Shown here one piece after another: positions 17,764 to 25,532 of a stretch of 37,208 bases of DNA. The notes under the pieces are model-generated. The model had not been told where the DNA came from and did no database searches. It saw only the letters and a program-made list of their open reading frames with translations. The stretch comes from Bacteroides sp. (lineage in GTDB: Bacteria; Bacteroidota; Bacteroidia; Bacteroidales; Muribaculaceae), in assembly GCA_014802445.1 (NCBI GenBank), contig JAAVCF010000019.1, forward strand, positions 1 through 37,208, given 5' to 3'. The position numbers were made by a program, and so were the translations under genes. Position 1 is the first letter of the stretch; every line of letters starts with the position of its first letter.

Positions 17764-18723
17764 TTAGCCCAGCTTCTGCCATGCCAGTGCCGAGGCACCC
17801 AACACAGCGGCCTGAGCCTGAGGGAGCTGCGAGAGCAGAATCTTTATGCGGCCGTCGGCGTGGAGGAAGAGCAGATTTTCCTCGAAGGCCTTTTTGAGCG
17901 GTTTCAGGAGCATTTCGCCGCTCTGGGCCAGTCCTCCGAAGAGCACGAAGGCTTTAGGCGATGTGAAAGCGGCAAAGTCAGCGAGCGCTTCGCCGAGCAC
18001 CTTACCGGTGAATTCAAACACTTCAAGCGCCAGCGAGTCAGAGGCCATGGCGGCCTGATACACATGGAGCGACGTCATGTCCTCCGGTGCCACCTGGCGC
18101 AGGATGGAGGGGCGTTCGGGGTCCTTATTGAGCATCTCTACGGCTGTGCGGGCCACGCCACGAGCCGAAGTGTAGGTTTCGAGGCATCCGTTGCGACCGC
18201 AGCCGCAAGAGCGGCCCCCGCGCCTGATGATGATGTGGCCCAGCTCGCCGGCCATGCCTTCGCGACCGGAGAGGAGGTTGCCGTCACACACCACACCGCT
18301 GCCTACGCCGGTTCCCAGAGTGATCATAATGAAATCACGCATGCCGCGCGCGGCACCGTAAGTCATCTCGCCAAGAGCAGCGGCGTTGGCATCGTTGCCC
18401 ACAGCTACGGGCACGCCGAACACCTCACCTATCTGGGCAGCAAGCAGAATCGGCGGCTCCCACGGCAGGTTGGCCGTGCGCTCGATTGTGCCGGTCATGA
18501 TGTTGGCCGCGGGGGCACCCACACCCACAGCTGCGGGGTAAGGCGCACCGCTGTCGGCCACCATGCGGCGCGTTTCGCGGAGGAGCTCATTGACGAATGC
18601 GGCGAAGTCATGGTGGCCGCAGGTTTTCACTTGGCCGCCGGCAAGGATTTCGCCGCGCGGATTGACGAGAGCGAGCACCGTGTTGGTGCCGCCCAGGTCT
18701 ATGCCGAGAACAGTTCTGCTCAT
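17764..18723 (-). CDS. ROK family sugar kinase
   Basis: A 319-residue cytoplasmic kinase of the ROK family, phosphorylating glucose or an amino sugar with ATP. Visible are the phosphate-binding LGIDLGGTNT (6-15), the catalytic Asp111 in GNDANAAALGE, LGTGVGSG (136-143), and the ROK zinc site with His163 and Cys173, Cys175, Cys180 (CGCGRNGC). No N-terminal HTH is present, so it is a kinase rather than a repressor. The frame extends 35 codons further upstream, but ATG 18723 gives the normal N-terminus MSRTVLGIDLGG and sits just after a promoter. It is first in a unit with the PAP2 gene. Confidence 0.92.
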   Translation of the reverse strand: MSRTVLGIDLGGTNTVLALVNPRGEILAGGQVKTCGHHDFAAFVNELLRETRRMVADSGAPYPAAVGVGAPAANIMTGTIERTANLPWEPPILLAAQIGEVFGVPVAVGNDANAAALGEMTYGAARGMRDFIMITLGTGVGSGVVCDGNLLSGREGMAGELGHIIIRRGGRSCGCGRNGCLETYTSARGVARTAVEMLNKDPERPSILRQVAPEDMTSLHVYQAAMASDSLALEVFEFTGKVLGEALADFAAFTSPKAFVLFGGLAQSGEMLLKPLKKAFEENLLFLHADGRIKILLSQLPQAQAAVLGASALAWQKLG

Positions 18724-18752
18724 AATCAGTGGAGGGTGATGAATAGTAGATG

Positions 18753-18784
18753 CAAATATCGCTAAAATCCACGGCTCCGCCAAA
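18753..18784 (-). promoter_or_regulatory. Probable promoter for the ROK-PAP2 unit
   Basis: The minus strand reads TTTG (18784-18781), 20 nt, then GATATTTG (18760-18753), one base off TAnnTTTG. The start codon at 18723 would leave a leader of roughly 25 nt. This places the promoter inside the upstream extension of the frame and supports the shorter CDS. Confidence 0.6.
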
Positions 18785-18889
18785 TGACGCGGCAGATGAT
18801 TGCTCCGGAAGCGCCCCGGGCGTCCCATAAAATGTTAAAATTTCACAAAGAGGCCCTGAGGGTGTAACGCAGCGCAGGGTTGGCGCGTC

Positions 18890-19030
18890 ATAGATATGAA
18901 CAGTCTAAAATACAGCTATTGAAACATATATGTGACCCATGCTACAGAATTTCGAATCACGTTATGTAAAAAGAATCAATAGCTAAGCCCTTTGTCGCTG
19001 AGATTGCGCCGAAGGGTTTGTTTTTTTTAT
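18890..19030 (+). ncRNA. Candidate structured small RNA with intrinsic terminator
   Basis: No gene occupies 18724-19026, yet the plus strand holds a well-formed hairpin. The outer stem is AGCTATTGA (18914-18922) with TCAATAGCT (18976-18984), 9 bp perfect. The inner stem is ACATA (18924-18928) with TATGT (18963-18967), then 6 more pairs (18930-18935 with 18957-18962), around a 21-nt loop. Four bases after it begins a terminator hairpin of about 13 pairs, ending in a T-rich tract. No plus-strand gene lies upstream to need this terminator. The 5' end is uncertain because no exact TAnnTTTG was found. A 6S-type RNA is one possibility; no family was recognised. Confidence 0.5.
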
Positions 19031-19032
19031 TT
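18985..19032 (+). terminator. Strong plus-strand intrinsic terminator
   Basis: The left arm 18988-18998 (ccctttgtcgc) pairs with 19006-19016 (gcgccgaaggg) with one mismatch and one G-T pair. The loop is 18999-19005, and extra A-T pairs lie at the base. Then comes tttgttttttttatttta. On the minus strand no T run follows the stem, so it acts on a plus-strand transcript. It also overlaps the 3' end of the convergent lrp gene (stop at 19027). Confidence 0.8.
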
Positions 19033-19488
19033 TATCCCGATGGGAATTCCGCGGTGAATGCTGTGGTCAAGCGATATCAGCGTCTCCGTTCCGGTGACAC
19101 CCGGAATCATCTGAATGTGATTATTGAGCAGCTCCATGAGGTGCTCATTGTCACGCGCCACAAGCTTGATGAGCAGTGTGTAAGGACCCGTTGTGAAATG
19201 ACACTCGGTAATCTCCGGGATTTTGTCCAGCTCAGGCACCACTTCGCGATAAAGCGCTCCGCGTTCAAGATTAACACCTATGTAAGTACATGTGCGATAG
19301 CCCAGTTCCTTGGGGTTGACATTGTAGCCTGAGCCTGTGATGACGCCAAGATCAATCAGACGCTGGATTCGCTGGTGAATGGCTGCGCGCGAAACACCAC
19401 ACTCGGCAGCCACATCCTTTGACGGTATGCGAGCGTTCTTCATGATTATCTGCAAAATACGCCTGTCCAGATTGTCGATTTTATCCAT
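19027..19488 (-). CDS. Lrp/AsnC family transcriptional regulator
   Basis: A 153-residue DNA-binding regulator. The N-terminal winged HTH (~5-60, LDRRILQIIMKNARIPSKDV then AAECGVSRAAIHQRIQRLID) is followed by the RAM/AsnC effector domain (~68-145, TCTYIGVNLERGAL, ECHFTTGPYTLLIKLVARD). Members form dimers to octamers and respond to amino acids, controlling amino-acid metabolism or transport genes. The gene stands alone behind a consensus promoter, so its target cannot be read from the neighbourhood. Confidence 0.93.
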   Translation of the reverse strand: MDKIDNLDRRILQIIMKNARIPSKDVAAECGVSRAAIHQRIQRLIDLGVITGSGYNVNPKELGYRTCTYIGVNLERGALYREVVPELDKIPEITECHFTTGPYTLLIKLVARDNEHLMELLNNHIQMIPGVTGTETLISLDHSIHRGIPIGIK

Positions 19489-19535
19489 TATATGTAAAGG
19501 TAAAGATAAATAAACCCAAATGCTTTAATAGCTGA

Positions 19536-19566
19536 CAAATTTAGATAAAAAATATTAATTAACAAA
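19536..19566 (-). promoter_or_regulatory. Consensus promoter for the Lrp/AsnC gene
   Basis: The minus strand reads TTTG (19566-19563), 19 nt, TAAATTTG (19543-19536): exact boxes and exact spacing. The predicted start near 19530 gives a leader of about 42 nt. Confidence 0.85.
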
Positions 19567-19614
19567 CAAAATGTTGTAAAATGTAACTCTCAGTGTAAGA
19601 TTTTACTGAAAAGT

Positions 19615-20853
19615 CTAAGATTGCACGGTGCTTCGCGCTCCACTTTTCCTCACGGCGAGGGTGAGGAGCCCCGTGAGCAGCCCTACGGCGGCAACGATTC
19701 CGATAACCCACAGAAGGTCCAGCGGGTCAAGGCGGACGGGATAGGCCGAGATTGACATCTTGGCCGGGTCACCCCCCAGCTTGATGAATCCGCCCCACTG
19801 CTGGGCAAGCACCAAAGCGGCGCCAAGAACTATGCCCGCAATCCCGCCCAAGAGGCTGATGAGCCAACCCTGAATGACGAAAATGCGGTTAATTGTGGCG
19901 CGACCGGCGCCGAGAGCGTTAAGTATGGCTATGGAAGGCTCCTTCTCGATGATGAGCAGCGAGAGGGTGGAAATGATGTTGAACGACGCTATCACGAGGA
20001 TGAACACCAGCATGAGAAATGAAATCCACTTTTCAATCTCAATCATCCTGAAAGAGTAGGCCTGAAGCTGCATGCGGTCAAGCAGTTCAATAGAGCCGGA
20101 GGGCACGGCCTTCTCCACTGCGCGGCGCGCAAGGGCGGGGCTCACCCCCGGAGCGGGGATAATCTGGAGCGACGAAGCCTCGCCGGCGTCATAGTCAAGC
20201 ATGGCGCGCAGGCGCTCCAAGGGCATCACAATGCGGTCATCGTCGTGCTCCTGCTGGTCAGTGCGATACACGGCGCTGACCCTCAGAGTGTCAGTGCGGA
20301 ATGCCGCCGCCGGATTAGCCGGGTTGTAACGCCCGTGGCGGCGAGGCACAAACACCTCCAGCGGAGCATAAAAGTCAGGATGGGCCCCTAACCTCACGGC
20401 GGGACCAATGGCCAGAGTGGCGAAGGCGCCCTCAGCATCGGCTGTCATGTCAGAGCCATCTATAATAATGTGGCTCACCTCCATCTCGCGGCCCCAGTCA
20501 GGCGCCACGCCCACCAGCGTCACCGCCAGCTGCTTATCGTCGTAGATGGCGAGGCCCTGCTCGGTGACTACCGGCATGGCCGCCTCAATCTCCGGCAGCG
20601 CCGCAATGAGCGCGGCAAGAGAGTCGGCCCCCTCAATCACCTTGCCCTTGGCAGGGCGGGCCGTCAGAGGCGGGTCAAGTGCCGACAGCCTCCGCGCGGC
20701 AAGGTCAGAGAAGCCGTTGAACACCGACATCACCGCCACCATGGCCATCGCAGCCACGGCCACACCACAGAGCGCCACCATCGAGATGATGTTGACGGCA
20801 TTGTGGCTCTTGCGAGCCAGCAGATAGCGGCGGGCTATGAAGAATGACAGCAT
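19615..20853 (-). CDS. FtsX-like ABC permease of the LolC/LolE type
   Basis: A 412-residue inner-membrane permease with the LolC/E layout. The N-terminal helix (FFIARRYLLARKSHNAVNIISMVALCGVAVAAMAMV, ~5-40) is followed by a large periplasmic domain (~45-270) and three C-terminal helices carrying the FtsX domain (~275-400, WISFLMLVFILVIASFNIIS then LSLLIIEKEPSIAILNALGA). In E. coli, LolCDE extracts lipoproteins from the inner membrane for transport to the outer membrane. The LolD ATPase is not adjacent, so the assignment rests on family resemblance. It follows rbfA by 69 bp in the same direction, an arrangement seen in other Bacteroidetes. Confidence 0.88.
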   Translation of the reverse strand: MLSFFIARRYLLARKSHNAVNIISMVALCGVAVAAMAMVAVMSVFNGFSDLAARRLSALDPPLTARPAKGKVIEGADSLAALIAALPEIEAAMPVVTEQGLAIYDDKQLAVTLVGVAPDWGREMEVSHIIIDGSDMTADAEGAFATLAIGPAVRLGAHPDFYAPLEVFVPRRHGRYNPANPAAAFRTDTLRVSAVYRTDQQEHDDDRIVMPLERLRAMLDYDAGEASSLQIIPAPGVSPALARRAVEKAVPSGSIELLDRMQLQAYSFRMIEIEKWISFLMLVFILVIASFNIISTLSLLIIEKEPSIAILNALGAGRATINRIFVIQGWLISLLGGIAGIVLGAALVLAQQWGGFIKLGGDPAKMSISAYPVRLDPLDLLWVIGIVAAVGLLTGLLTLAVRKSGARSTVQS

Positions 20854-20922
20854 CCTTTAAGGAGGGGGTGATGAAGATGATTGGTTATGGTGAGAGAGGG
20901 GGGGTGGGGCAGGCTTGCGGAA

Positions 20923-21288
20923 TCAGGCCTGGCCCTCTTCCTGCTCCTTGCCGTCCTCTTTCAGCAGGCTGTCAATCTTTTCGATATAGTCAAGCGAATC
21001 GTCGAGGTAGAAAGCCAGTTCGGGAGTTTTTCGGAGCTGATAGCGCACCTTCTGAGCCAGCTCATAGCGGATGGTCTTGGCATTCTTGTTGATGCTCTCA
21101 ATCATCTCGGCCGACTTGCCCGAAGGGAACACCGAAAGATAAGCGCGGGCAATGCTGAGGTCAGGCGACACGCGCACTGCGCTCACCGACACAAGAGTGC
21201 CGTGCATCTTGGCCGTCTGCTGACGGAAAATTTCGCTTAATTCTTTCTGAATCAGTCGGGCTATTTTGGCTTGTCGAGTAGTTTCCAT
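20923..21288 (-). CDS. rbfA: 30S ribosome-binding factor RbfA
   Basis: A 121-residue KH-fold ribosome maturation factor that binds the 30S subunit and helps 16S rRNA 5'-end processing. Typical segments are RQAKIARLIQKELSEIFRQ (5-23), VSVSAVRVSPDLSIARAYLSVF (33-54) and LRKTPELAFYLDDSLDYIEKIDSLL near the C-terminus. The acidic tail (EDGKEQEEGQA) is normal for the phylum. It is upstream of the LolC/E-type permease and has its own promoter. Confidence 0.95.
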   Translation of the reverse strand: METTRQAKIARLIQKELSEIFRQQTAKMHGTLVSVSAVRVSPDLSIARAYLSVFPSGKSAEMIESINKNAKTIRYELAQKVRYQLRKTPELAFYLDDSLDYIEKIDSLLKEDGKEQEEGQA

Positions 21289-21353
21289 AATGATCTTGAA
21301 TCTGTTTGGGGGTTAGTTTATTAATCAAACGCTCACCCGGCCGTTTTGGGTCG

Positions 21354-21361
21354 CAAAATTA
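21354..21361 (-). promoter_or_regulatory. rbfA promoter -7 element
   Basis: The minus strand reads TAATTTTG, an exact TAnnTTTG match, 66 bp before the rbfA start; no clear -33 box. A separate rbfA promoter here means the structured RNA region further upstream is not simply the rbfA leader. Confidence 0.6.
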
Positions 21362-21459
21362 GCAAAAAAAACTGAAACACCTTGCACCCATGTTGCCGCG
21401 ATGAAACGGTTAAGGCAGTGGATGTCATCTTTTTTTTGCGCCGCCCGCGGCCGGATTAA

Positions 21460-21702
21460 AGACCGTCAACAGGGACAGGGAGCATCCCCCCGCACGGTGG
21501 ATGCCCCTGTCGACTGATCGGGGGGATGCCTTTCGGCCTTTCTCCGAGGTTGGAGCTTTTGGGAATTTCAGATTGGGTGGAGAAAGACCTCCGGGGGAAT
21601 TTCCCCCATTCCGGGCGCGCCGGTCGCGACTGCGACGAGCCCGAGATTTGTTTTTGCCAACCACCGAGTGTTCCTTAACGATTTATTTTTTGAGTGGTTG
21701 AC
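21460..21702 (-). ncRNA. Candidate structured non-coding RNA, ~240 nt
   Basis: The 545 bp between rbfA and the TetR gene hold no convincing gene. A minus-strand transcript starting near 21702, as the promoter at 21714-21707 predicts, would fold extensively. The 5' GTCAACCAC can pair with 21664-21656 (9 pairs) or its GTCAAC with GTTGAC at 21470-21465, closing the whole RNA. Further stems are GTCGC/GCGAC (21623-21636), GGGGG/CCCCC (21593-21607), CTTTCTCC/GGAGAAAG (21538-21545 with 21579-21586), a GCC-GAAA-GGC GNRA tetraloop (21537-21528), and a 13-bp stem with one bulge (21474-21511). No terminator T run follows. It does not show RNase P, tmRNA or SRP signatures that I know; family unassigned. 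Confidence 0.5.
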
Positions 21703-21706
21703 GATG

Positions 21707-21714
21707 CAAAGTTA
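21707..21714 (-). promoter_or_regulatory. Promoter -7 element for the structured RNA
   Basis: The minus strand reads TAACTTTG, an exact TAnnTTTG match. The usual start 4-7 nt downstream falls at 21702-21700, precisely the 5' edge of the GTCAACCAC stem. The -33 box is not clear. Confidence 0.55.
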
Positions 21715-21763
21715 GAGCCGGATTTTTCGAATAAGCGGACATCCTGCGGAAAAGTGCAAAAAA

Positions 21764-21794
21764 TTTGTCGAGAAAAATTATTTGCCTACCTTTG
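21764..21794 (+). promoter_or_regulatory. Consensus promoter for the exporter operon
   Basis: TTTG (21764-21767), 19 nt, TACCTTTG (21787-21794): an exact match in both boxes and in spacing. The predicted start near 21800 gives a leader of about 34 nt before the TetR ATG at 21834. Confidence 0.88.
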
Positions 21795-21813
21795 TACTAA
21801 CAAAGCTGTTAAA
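21790..21813 (+). promoter_or_regulatory. Putative TetR operator overlapping the promoter
   Basis: CTTTGT-acta-ACAAAG (21790-21805) is a perfect palindrome that covers the end of the -7 box and the start site. A second dyad, TAACA-aagc-TGTTA (21798-21811), overlaps it. The position is ideal for autorepression by the TetR protein encoded just downstream; binding is inferred. Confidence 0.6.
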
Positions 21814-21833
21814 CATCATTGTTTATTCATCAC

Positions 21834-22448
21834 ATGGCACAGCAAAACACAGAACTAAAAATACTCGAAGCCGCTGAAAAGGAGTTTCTTACCCGCGGAT
21901 TCAATGCGGCCCGCACCACCGCCATCGCCATGGAGGCGGGGGTGACTCACGCCATGCTTCACTACTATTTCCGGTCAAAAGAGAACCTGTTTGAGAAAAT
22001 AATCAGCAATAAAATGTCGTCGCTCGGCGAGCTCATGCTCGGCTCCATAGCCGAGTCAGACCTCCCCTTGTTCGACAAAATCTCCGCCGCCGTGGTGAAT
22101 CATCTCGACTTCATCTCGGCCAATCCCCTGTTGCCCCAATTCTTCATCATAGAGATTTATTCAAGCCGTGAAAGGATGAAATTAATGGCGGAGGCGCTTC
22201 AAGCCAGTGCCCGGCAAACCCTTGCGCGCCTGCAGCGTGACATTGACGAAGCCGCCCGGCGAGGAGAGTGCCGCCCGGTCAACGCCGGGATGCTGATGCT
22301 TGACATTGTGTCGCTCAACGTGTTCTCCTTCCTGGTTCAGCCCGTGGTGGAGAAAGTGCTCCCCGACCTCTTTAATGACCGCGAGCGCTTCATAGAGATG
22401 CGCAAGCAGGAAAATGTGGAAACCATCATGCGAAAATTAAGAATATGA
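21834..22448 (+). CDS. TetR/AcrR family transcriptional regulator
   Basis: A 204-residue repressor. The N-terminal HTH (ILEAAEKEFLTRGFNAARTT then AIAMEAGVTHAMLHYYFRSKENLFEKI, ~8-55) is the standard TetR DNA-binding domain; the helical C-terminal ligand domain follows. It heads the exporter operon and overlaps the TolC gene by 4 nt (ATGA), as the CecR regulator does with ybhGFSR in E. coli. It probably represses its own operon until a toxic compound binds. ATG 21834 is chosen over the in-frame TTG at 21819 because it gives the normal short N-terminus and a reasonable leader. Confidence 0.93.
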   Translation: MAQQNTELKILEAAEKEFLTRGFNAARTTAIAMEAGVTHAMLHYYFRSKENLFEKIISNKMSSLGELMLGSIAESDLPLFDKISAAVVNHLDFISANPLLPQFFIIEIYSSRERMKLMAEALQASARQTLARLQRDIDEAARRGECRPVNAGMLMLDIVSLNVFSFLVQPVVEKVLPDLFNDRERFIEMRKQENVETIMRKLRI

Positions 22449-23731
22449 CCCGACTCCTCTCACTAATCATCACCCTCGTCTGCGCCGCCGCCACCTGCGG
22501 CGCAGAGCCACTCACACTTGAGCGCTGCCTTGAGCGCGCCCGCGAGAACTATCCCAAAATCAGTGACTACGGATTGACCGACAATCTCACCGAGCTGAAC
22601 CTTAGCGAGATTAACCGCGGGTGGCTGCCCCGCCTGGAGCTTTACGCCCAGGGCACGGCGCAGAACGTTGTGCCGGCCTTTCCCGACGTGCTCCGCAACA
22701 TGCTCGCGCAGAACGGATTTGACCTTAAAGGCATGTCGAAACTGCAATATAAAGCCGGCGCCGAGCTGCAGCAGACCATCTGGGACGGCGGCGCCTCCAA
22801 AGCGGCCCGACTCACCGAGCGCGCCTCAAACGCAGCCTCCCGCGCGGCCCTCGATGTGGAGCTTTACTCCGTGAGGAGCCAAGTGGAAAGCCTTTATTTC
22901 GGCATCCTGCTCATGCAGGAGCAGATGCGCCAGACACTCTCCACCATCACCCTCCTCGAGGCTGACCACCGCCGCATAGAGTCAATGGTGGGCAACGGCA
23001 CCGCCATGCAGAGCGATGCCGACATGGTGGAGGCGCGCACCCTCACCCTGCGCCAGAACCTGGCGCAGGCGCAAACCGCCATTGAAGGCTACTATGAAGC
23101 GCTGTCAGTGTATGTGGGAGAAGATGTGGGCGGCCGAGAGCTCATCTGCCCCTCCGCCGAGATGCCGGCCGAGACCACCCCGGCGCGCCCCGAGCTGACC
23201 CTGTTTGACAAACGCCTGGAGCAGAACCGAGCCCGCGAGAGCGCCATCAAAGCCACGGTGATGCCGCGGGTGGGCTTCTTTGCGCAAGCCTACTACGGCT
23301 ATCCCGGCTACAACTACTTTGAGAGCATGACCAACCGCGCCCTGAGCTTCAACGCCCTGGCCGGAGTGAAAGTGAGCTGGACGCTTGAATCGCTCTACAC
23401 CCGCGGCATAGCGCGCAAGAAACTCCAGCTTGACTCACGGCTCATTGACACTGACCGCGAGCTGTTTCTGTTCAACACCCGCCTGCTCACGGCTCGCCAG
23501 CGCGCGGCCATTGACGGCATGCGCAAGGTGATGGACGATGATGCCCGCATAGTGGAGCTTATGGGGAGAGTGCGCCATGCCGCCGAATCGCAGCTTGAAA
23601 ACGGAGTTATCGACGCCACGGCCCTCCTGTCGAAAATCAACGACGAGAATCAGGCACGCCTCAACTCCCTCTATCATAAAATTCTCCTTGTTCAGAACAT
23701 CTATCAACTCAAAAACACTCTTAACCGATGA
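22445..23731 (+). CDS. TolC-family outer-membrane efflux protein
   Basis: A 428-residue outer-membrane channel with a Sec signal peptide (MTRLLSLIITLVCAAATCGA). Next comes the OEP motif LTLERCLERARENYPKI and two related halves of long coiled-coil helices (~40-210 and ~255-428) separated by short barrel strands, as in TolC. It should form the trimeric exit duct for the ABC exporter encoded downstream. Its start overlaps the TetR stop and its stop overlaps the HlyD start, 4 nt each. Confidence 0.92.
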   Translation: MTRLLSLIITLVCAAATCGAEPLTLERCLERARENYPKISDYGLTDNLTELNLSEINRGWLPRLELYAQGTAQNVVPAFPDVLRNMLAQNGFDLKGMSKLQYKAGAELQQTIWDGGASKAARLTERASNAASRAALDVELYSVRSQVESLYFGILLMQEQMRQTLSTITLLEADHRRIESMVGNGTAMQSDADMVEARTLTLRQNLAQAQTAIEGYYEALSVYVGEDVGGRELICPSAEMPAETTPARPELTLFDKRLEQNRARESAIKATVMPRVGFFAQAYYGYPGYNYFESMTNRALSFNALAGVKVSWTLESLYTRGIARKKLQLDSRLIDTDRELFLFNTRLLTARQRAAIDGMRKVMDDDARIVELMGRVRHAAESQLENGVIDATALLSKINDENQARLNSLYHKILLVQNIYQLKNTLNR

Positions 23732-24621
23732 TAAAGAAGACAGCCTGTGTGATAATGGCCGCAGCGGCCCTGCTCGTGTCGTGCACATCGCATCCTGACT
23801 ATGACGCCACGGGTATTTTCGAGGCAACCACCGTCACCATCTCCGCAGAAACGGCAGGGAAGATTCTCACCCTGACCCCCTTCGAAGGCGACAGCGTGAT
23901 TGCCGGCACCCCCATAGCGCTCATTGACACCTCCATGCTCGCCCTCCAGCGCATGCAGATACTCACCGAGCAGCAAGCCACCACCGCCTCCGCGCCCGAC
24001 ATCGACGCCCAGGCCGCCGACCTGCGCAGCCAGATTTCACATCAGAAAAGCGAAGTGGAGCGCCAGCAGCGCCTGCTTGCCGACGGCGCCACCACCCGCA
24101 AGCAATTTGACGACGCGCAAGCCCAGCTCCGCACCCTCACTGACCGCCTGCAAGGCCTCCTCTCCTCACTGGGCAAGAGCCGCAACTCTATCACCGACAA
24201 CGCCGCCGCGCTCCATTACCGCCGCGAGCAGGTGGAGGACCAGATTTCCAAAAGCACCATCATCTCACCCCTGACCGGCACCGTGCTCGTGCGCTATGCC
24301 GAGCCTGGCGAGTATGCCACCCCCGGCAAACCCCTTCTGAAGATGGCTGACCTTGACCACATCTACCTCCGGAGCTATTTCACCGCCGAGCAGCTCGCCC
24401 ATCTGCGGATAGGCCAGAAAGTCACCGTGGTGGCCGACTTCGGCGGCGATGAACGGTTTGACTATCCCGGAGAGATCACCTTCATAGCCCAGGAGAGCGA
24501 ATTCACCCCCAAATCAATCCAGACCCCTGACACCCGCGCCAATCTTGTGTATGCCGTGAAGATAGCCGTCAAGAACGATGGCCGGCTTAAGCTGGGGCAG
24601 TATGGGGAGGTGCGCCTATGA
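23728..24621 (+). CDS. HlyD-family periplasmic adaptor lipoprotein (YbhG-like)
   Basis: A 297-residue membrane-fusion protein. It begins with a lipoprotein signal (lipobox LLVSC, Cys at ~19), so it is probably anchored by lipid rather than by a helix. A split biotinyl-lipoyl domain (FEATTVTISAETAGKILTL and SPLTGTVLVRYAEPGEY) flanks a coiled-coil hairpin (~75-155). A beta-barrel domain with YLRSYFTAEQLAHLRIGQKV follows. It bridges the inner-membrane ABC transporter and TolC. It overlaps neighbours by 4 nt on both sides. Confidence 0.92.
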   Translation: MIKKTACVIMAAAALLVSCTSHPDYDATGIFEATTVTISAETAGKILTLTPFEGDSVIAGTPIALIDTSMLALQRMQILTEQQATTASAPDIDAQAADLRSQISHQKSEVERQQRLLADGATTRKQFDDAQAQLRTLTDRLQGLLSSLGKSRNSITDNAAALHYRREQVEDQISKSTIISPLTGTVLVRYAEPGEYATPGKPLLKMADLDHIYLRSYFTAEQLAHLRIGQKVTVVADFGGDERFDYPGEITFIAQESEFTPKSIQTPDTRANLVYAVKIAVKNDGRLKLGQYGEVRL

Positions 24622-25532
24622 CCCCGGTGGTAGATGTGAGGGGCGTAACCAAGAATTACGGCACTCTCCGCGCCCTTGACGGAGTGAGCTTCAGTGTGGC
24701 GCCCGGCGAGATGTTCGGCCTGATAGGCCCTGACGGGGCGGGGAAGAGCACACTCTACCGCCTTCTGGCTACCCTCCTTGTCCCTGACACTGGGAGCCTC
24801 ACAGTGCTCGGCCTCGACACCGTGAAGGACTACCGCGCCCTGCGCAGCCGCATAGGCTACATGCCCGAGCGCTTCTCGCTCTATCCCGACCTCACCATAG
24901 CTGAAAACCTCAACTTCTTCGCCTCCATATTCGGCGTGGACGTGAAGCAGAACTATGACCTCATAGCCCCCATCTTCAGCCAGCTTGCCAAGTTTCCCGA
25001 CCGCCCGGCCGGCAAGCTCTCCGGCGGCATGAAACAGAAGCTGGCCCTGAGCTGCGCGCTCATCCACCGTCCGCCGCTTCTGCTGCTCGACGAGCCCACA
25101 ACGGGCGTTGACGCAGTGTCACGCAATGAATTCTGGGACATGCTCGCCTCGCTGCGCGATTACGGGATAACCATCATGGTGTCAACCTCCTACATGGATG
25201 AAGCCACCCGCTGTGACCGCATAGCCATGATTGACCACGGGCGGATACTCCGCACCGACACCCCCGCCGGGCTTGTGGCCGGCCTTGACGAGAACCTTTA
25301 CAACGCCGCCGCGCCCGACATGTTTCGCCTGCTGGAGGCGCTGCGCCGCCTCCCTGACGTGGCCGATTGCTACACCTTCGGCGCCACGCTCCACGTGGTG
25401 GCCGCCCCCGGCTTCAACCCCGCCGCCGCCCTTGCGCGGCTGAAAGAGATGGGGGTGGAGGGCGCCACCATCTATCCCGCTCAGGGGGTTATTGAGGATC
25501 TATTTATTAAACTGACGCGTAATGAACGGTAA
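24618..25532 (+). CDS. ABC transporter ATPase, YbhF N-half type
   Basis: A 304-residue nucleotide-binding subunit. Walker A is GPDGAGKST (the Asp in place of Asn is shared with the first half of E. coli YbhF), the Q-loop region is IGYMPERFSLYPDLT, the signature LSGGMKQKLALS, Walker B LLLLDEPTTG, and an H-loop position lies in MVSTSYMDEATRCD where Ser replaces the usual His. It energises export through the two ABC-2 permeases encoded downstream. It overlaps the adaptor by 4 nt and the second ATPase by 11 nt. Confidence 0.94.
   Translation: MTPVVDVRGVTKNYGTLRALDGVSFSVAPGEMFGLIGPDGAGKSTLYRLLATLLVPDTGSLTVLGLDTVKDYRALRSRIGYMPERFSLYPDLTIAENLNFFASIFGVDVKQNYDLIAPIFSQLAKFPDRPAGKLSGGMKQKLALSCALIHRPPLLLLDEPTTGVDAVSRNEFWDMLASLRDYGITIMVSTSYMDEATRCDRIAMIDHGRILRTDTPAGLVAGLDENLYNAAAPDMFRLLEALRRLPDVADCYTFGATLHVVAAPGFNPAAALARLKEMGVEGATIYPAQGVIEDLFIKLTRNER

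Noticed and set aside
18724..18828. 35-codon N-terminal extension of the ROK kinase
   Set aside because: The extension covers the likely promoter and lacks family similarity. ATG 18723 begins directly at the phosphate-binding region.
18939..18986. 15-codon open frame inside the plus-strand hairpin, ending just before the terminator
   Set aside because: No ribosome-binding signal, it lies inside the loop and 3' arm of the stem, and it is too short to support. Kept in mind as a possible leader peptide only.
21425..21701. Small open frames on both strands across the structured region
   Set aside because: They are Arg/Gly/Pro-rich, with no ribosome-binding context or family match. Base pairing explains the sequence better.
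21460..21702. RNase P RNA, tmRNA or SRP RNA
   Set aside because: The conserved P4 blocks of RNase P, the tRNA-like ends of tmRNA and the GGAA/AGCAG core of SRP RNA were looked for and not found.
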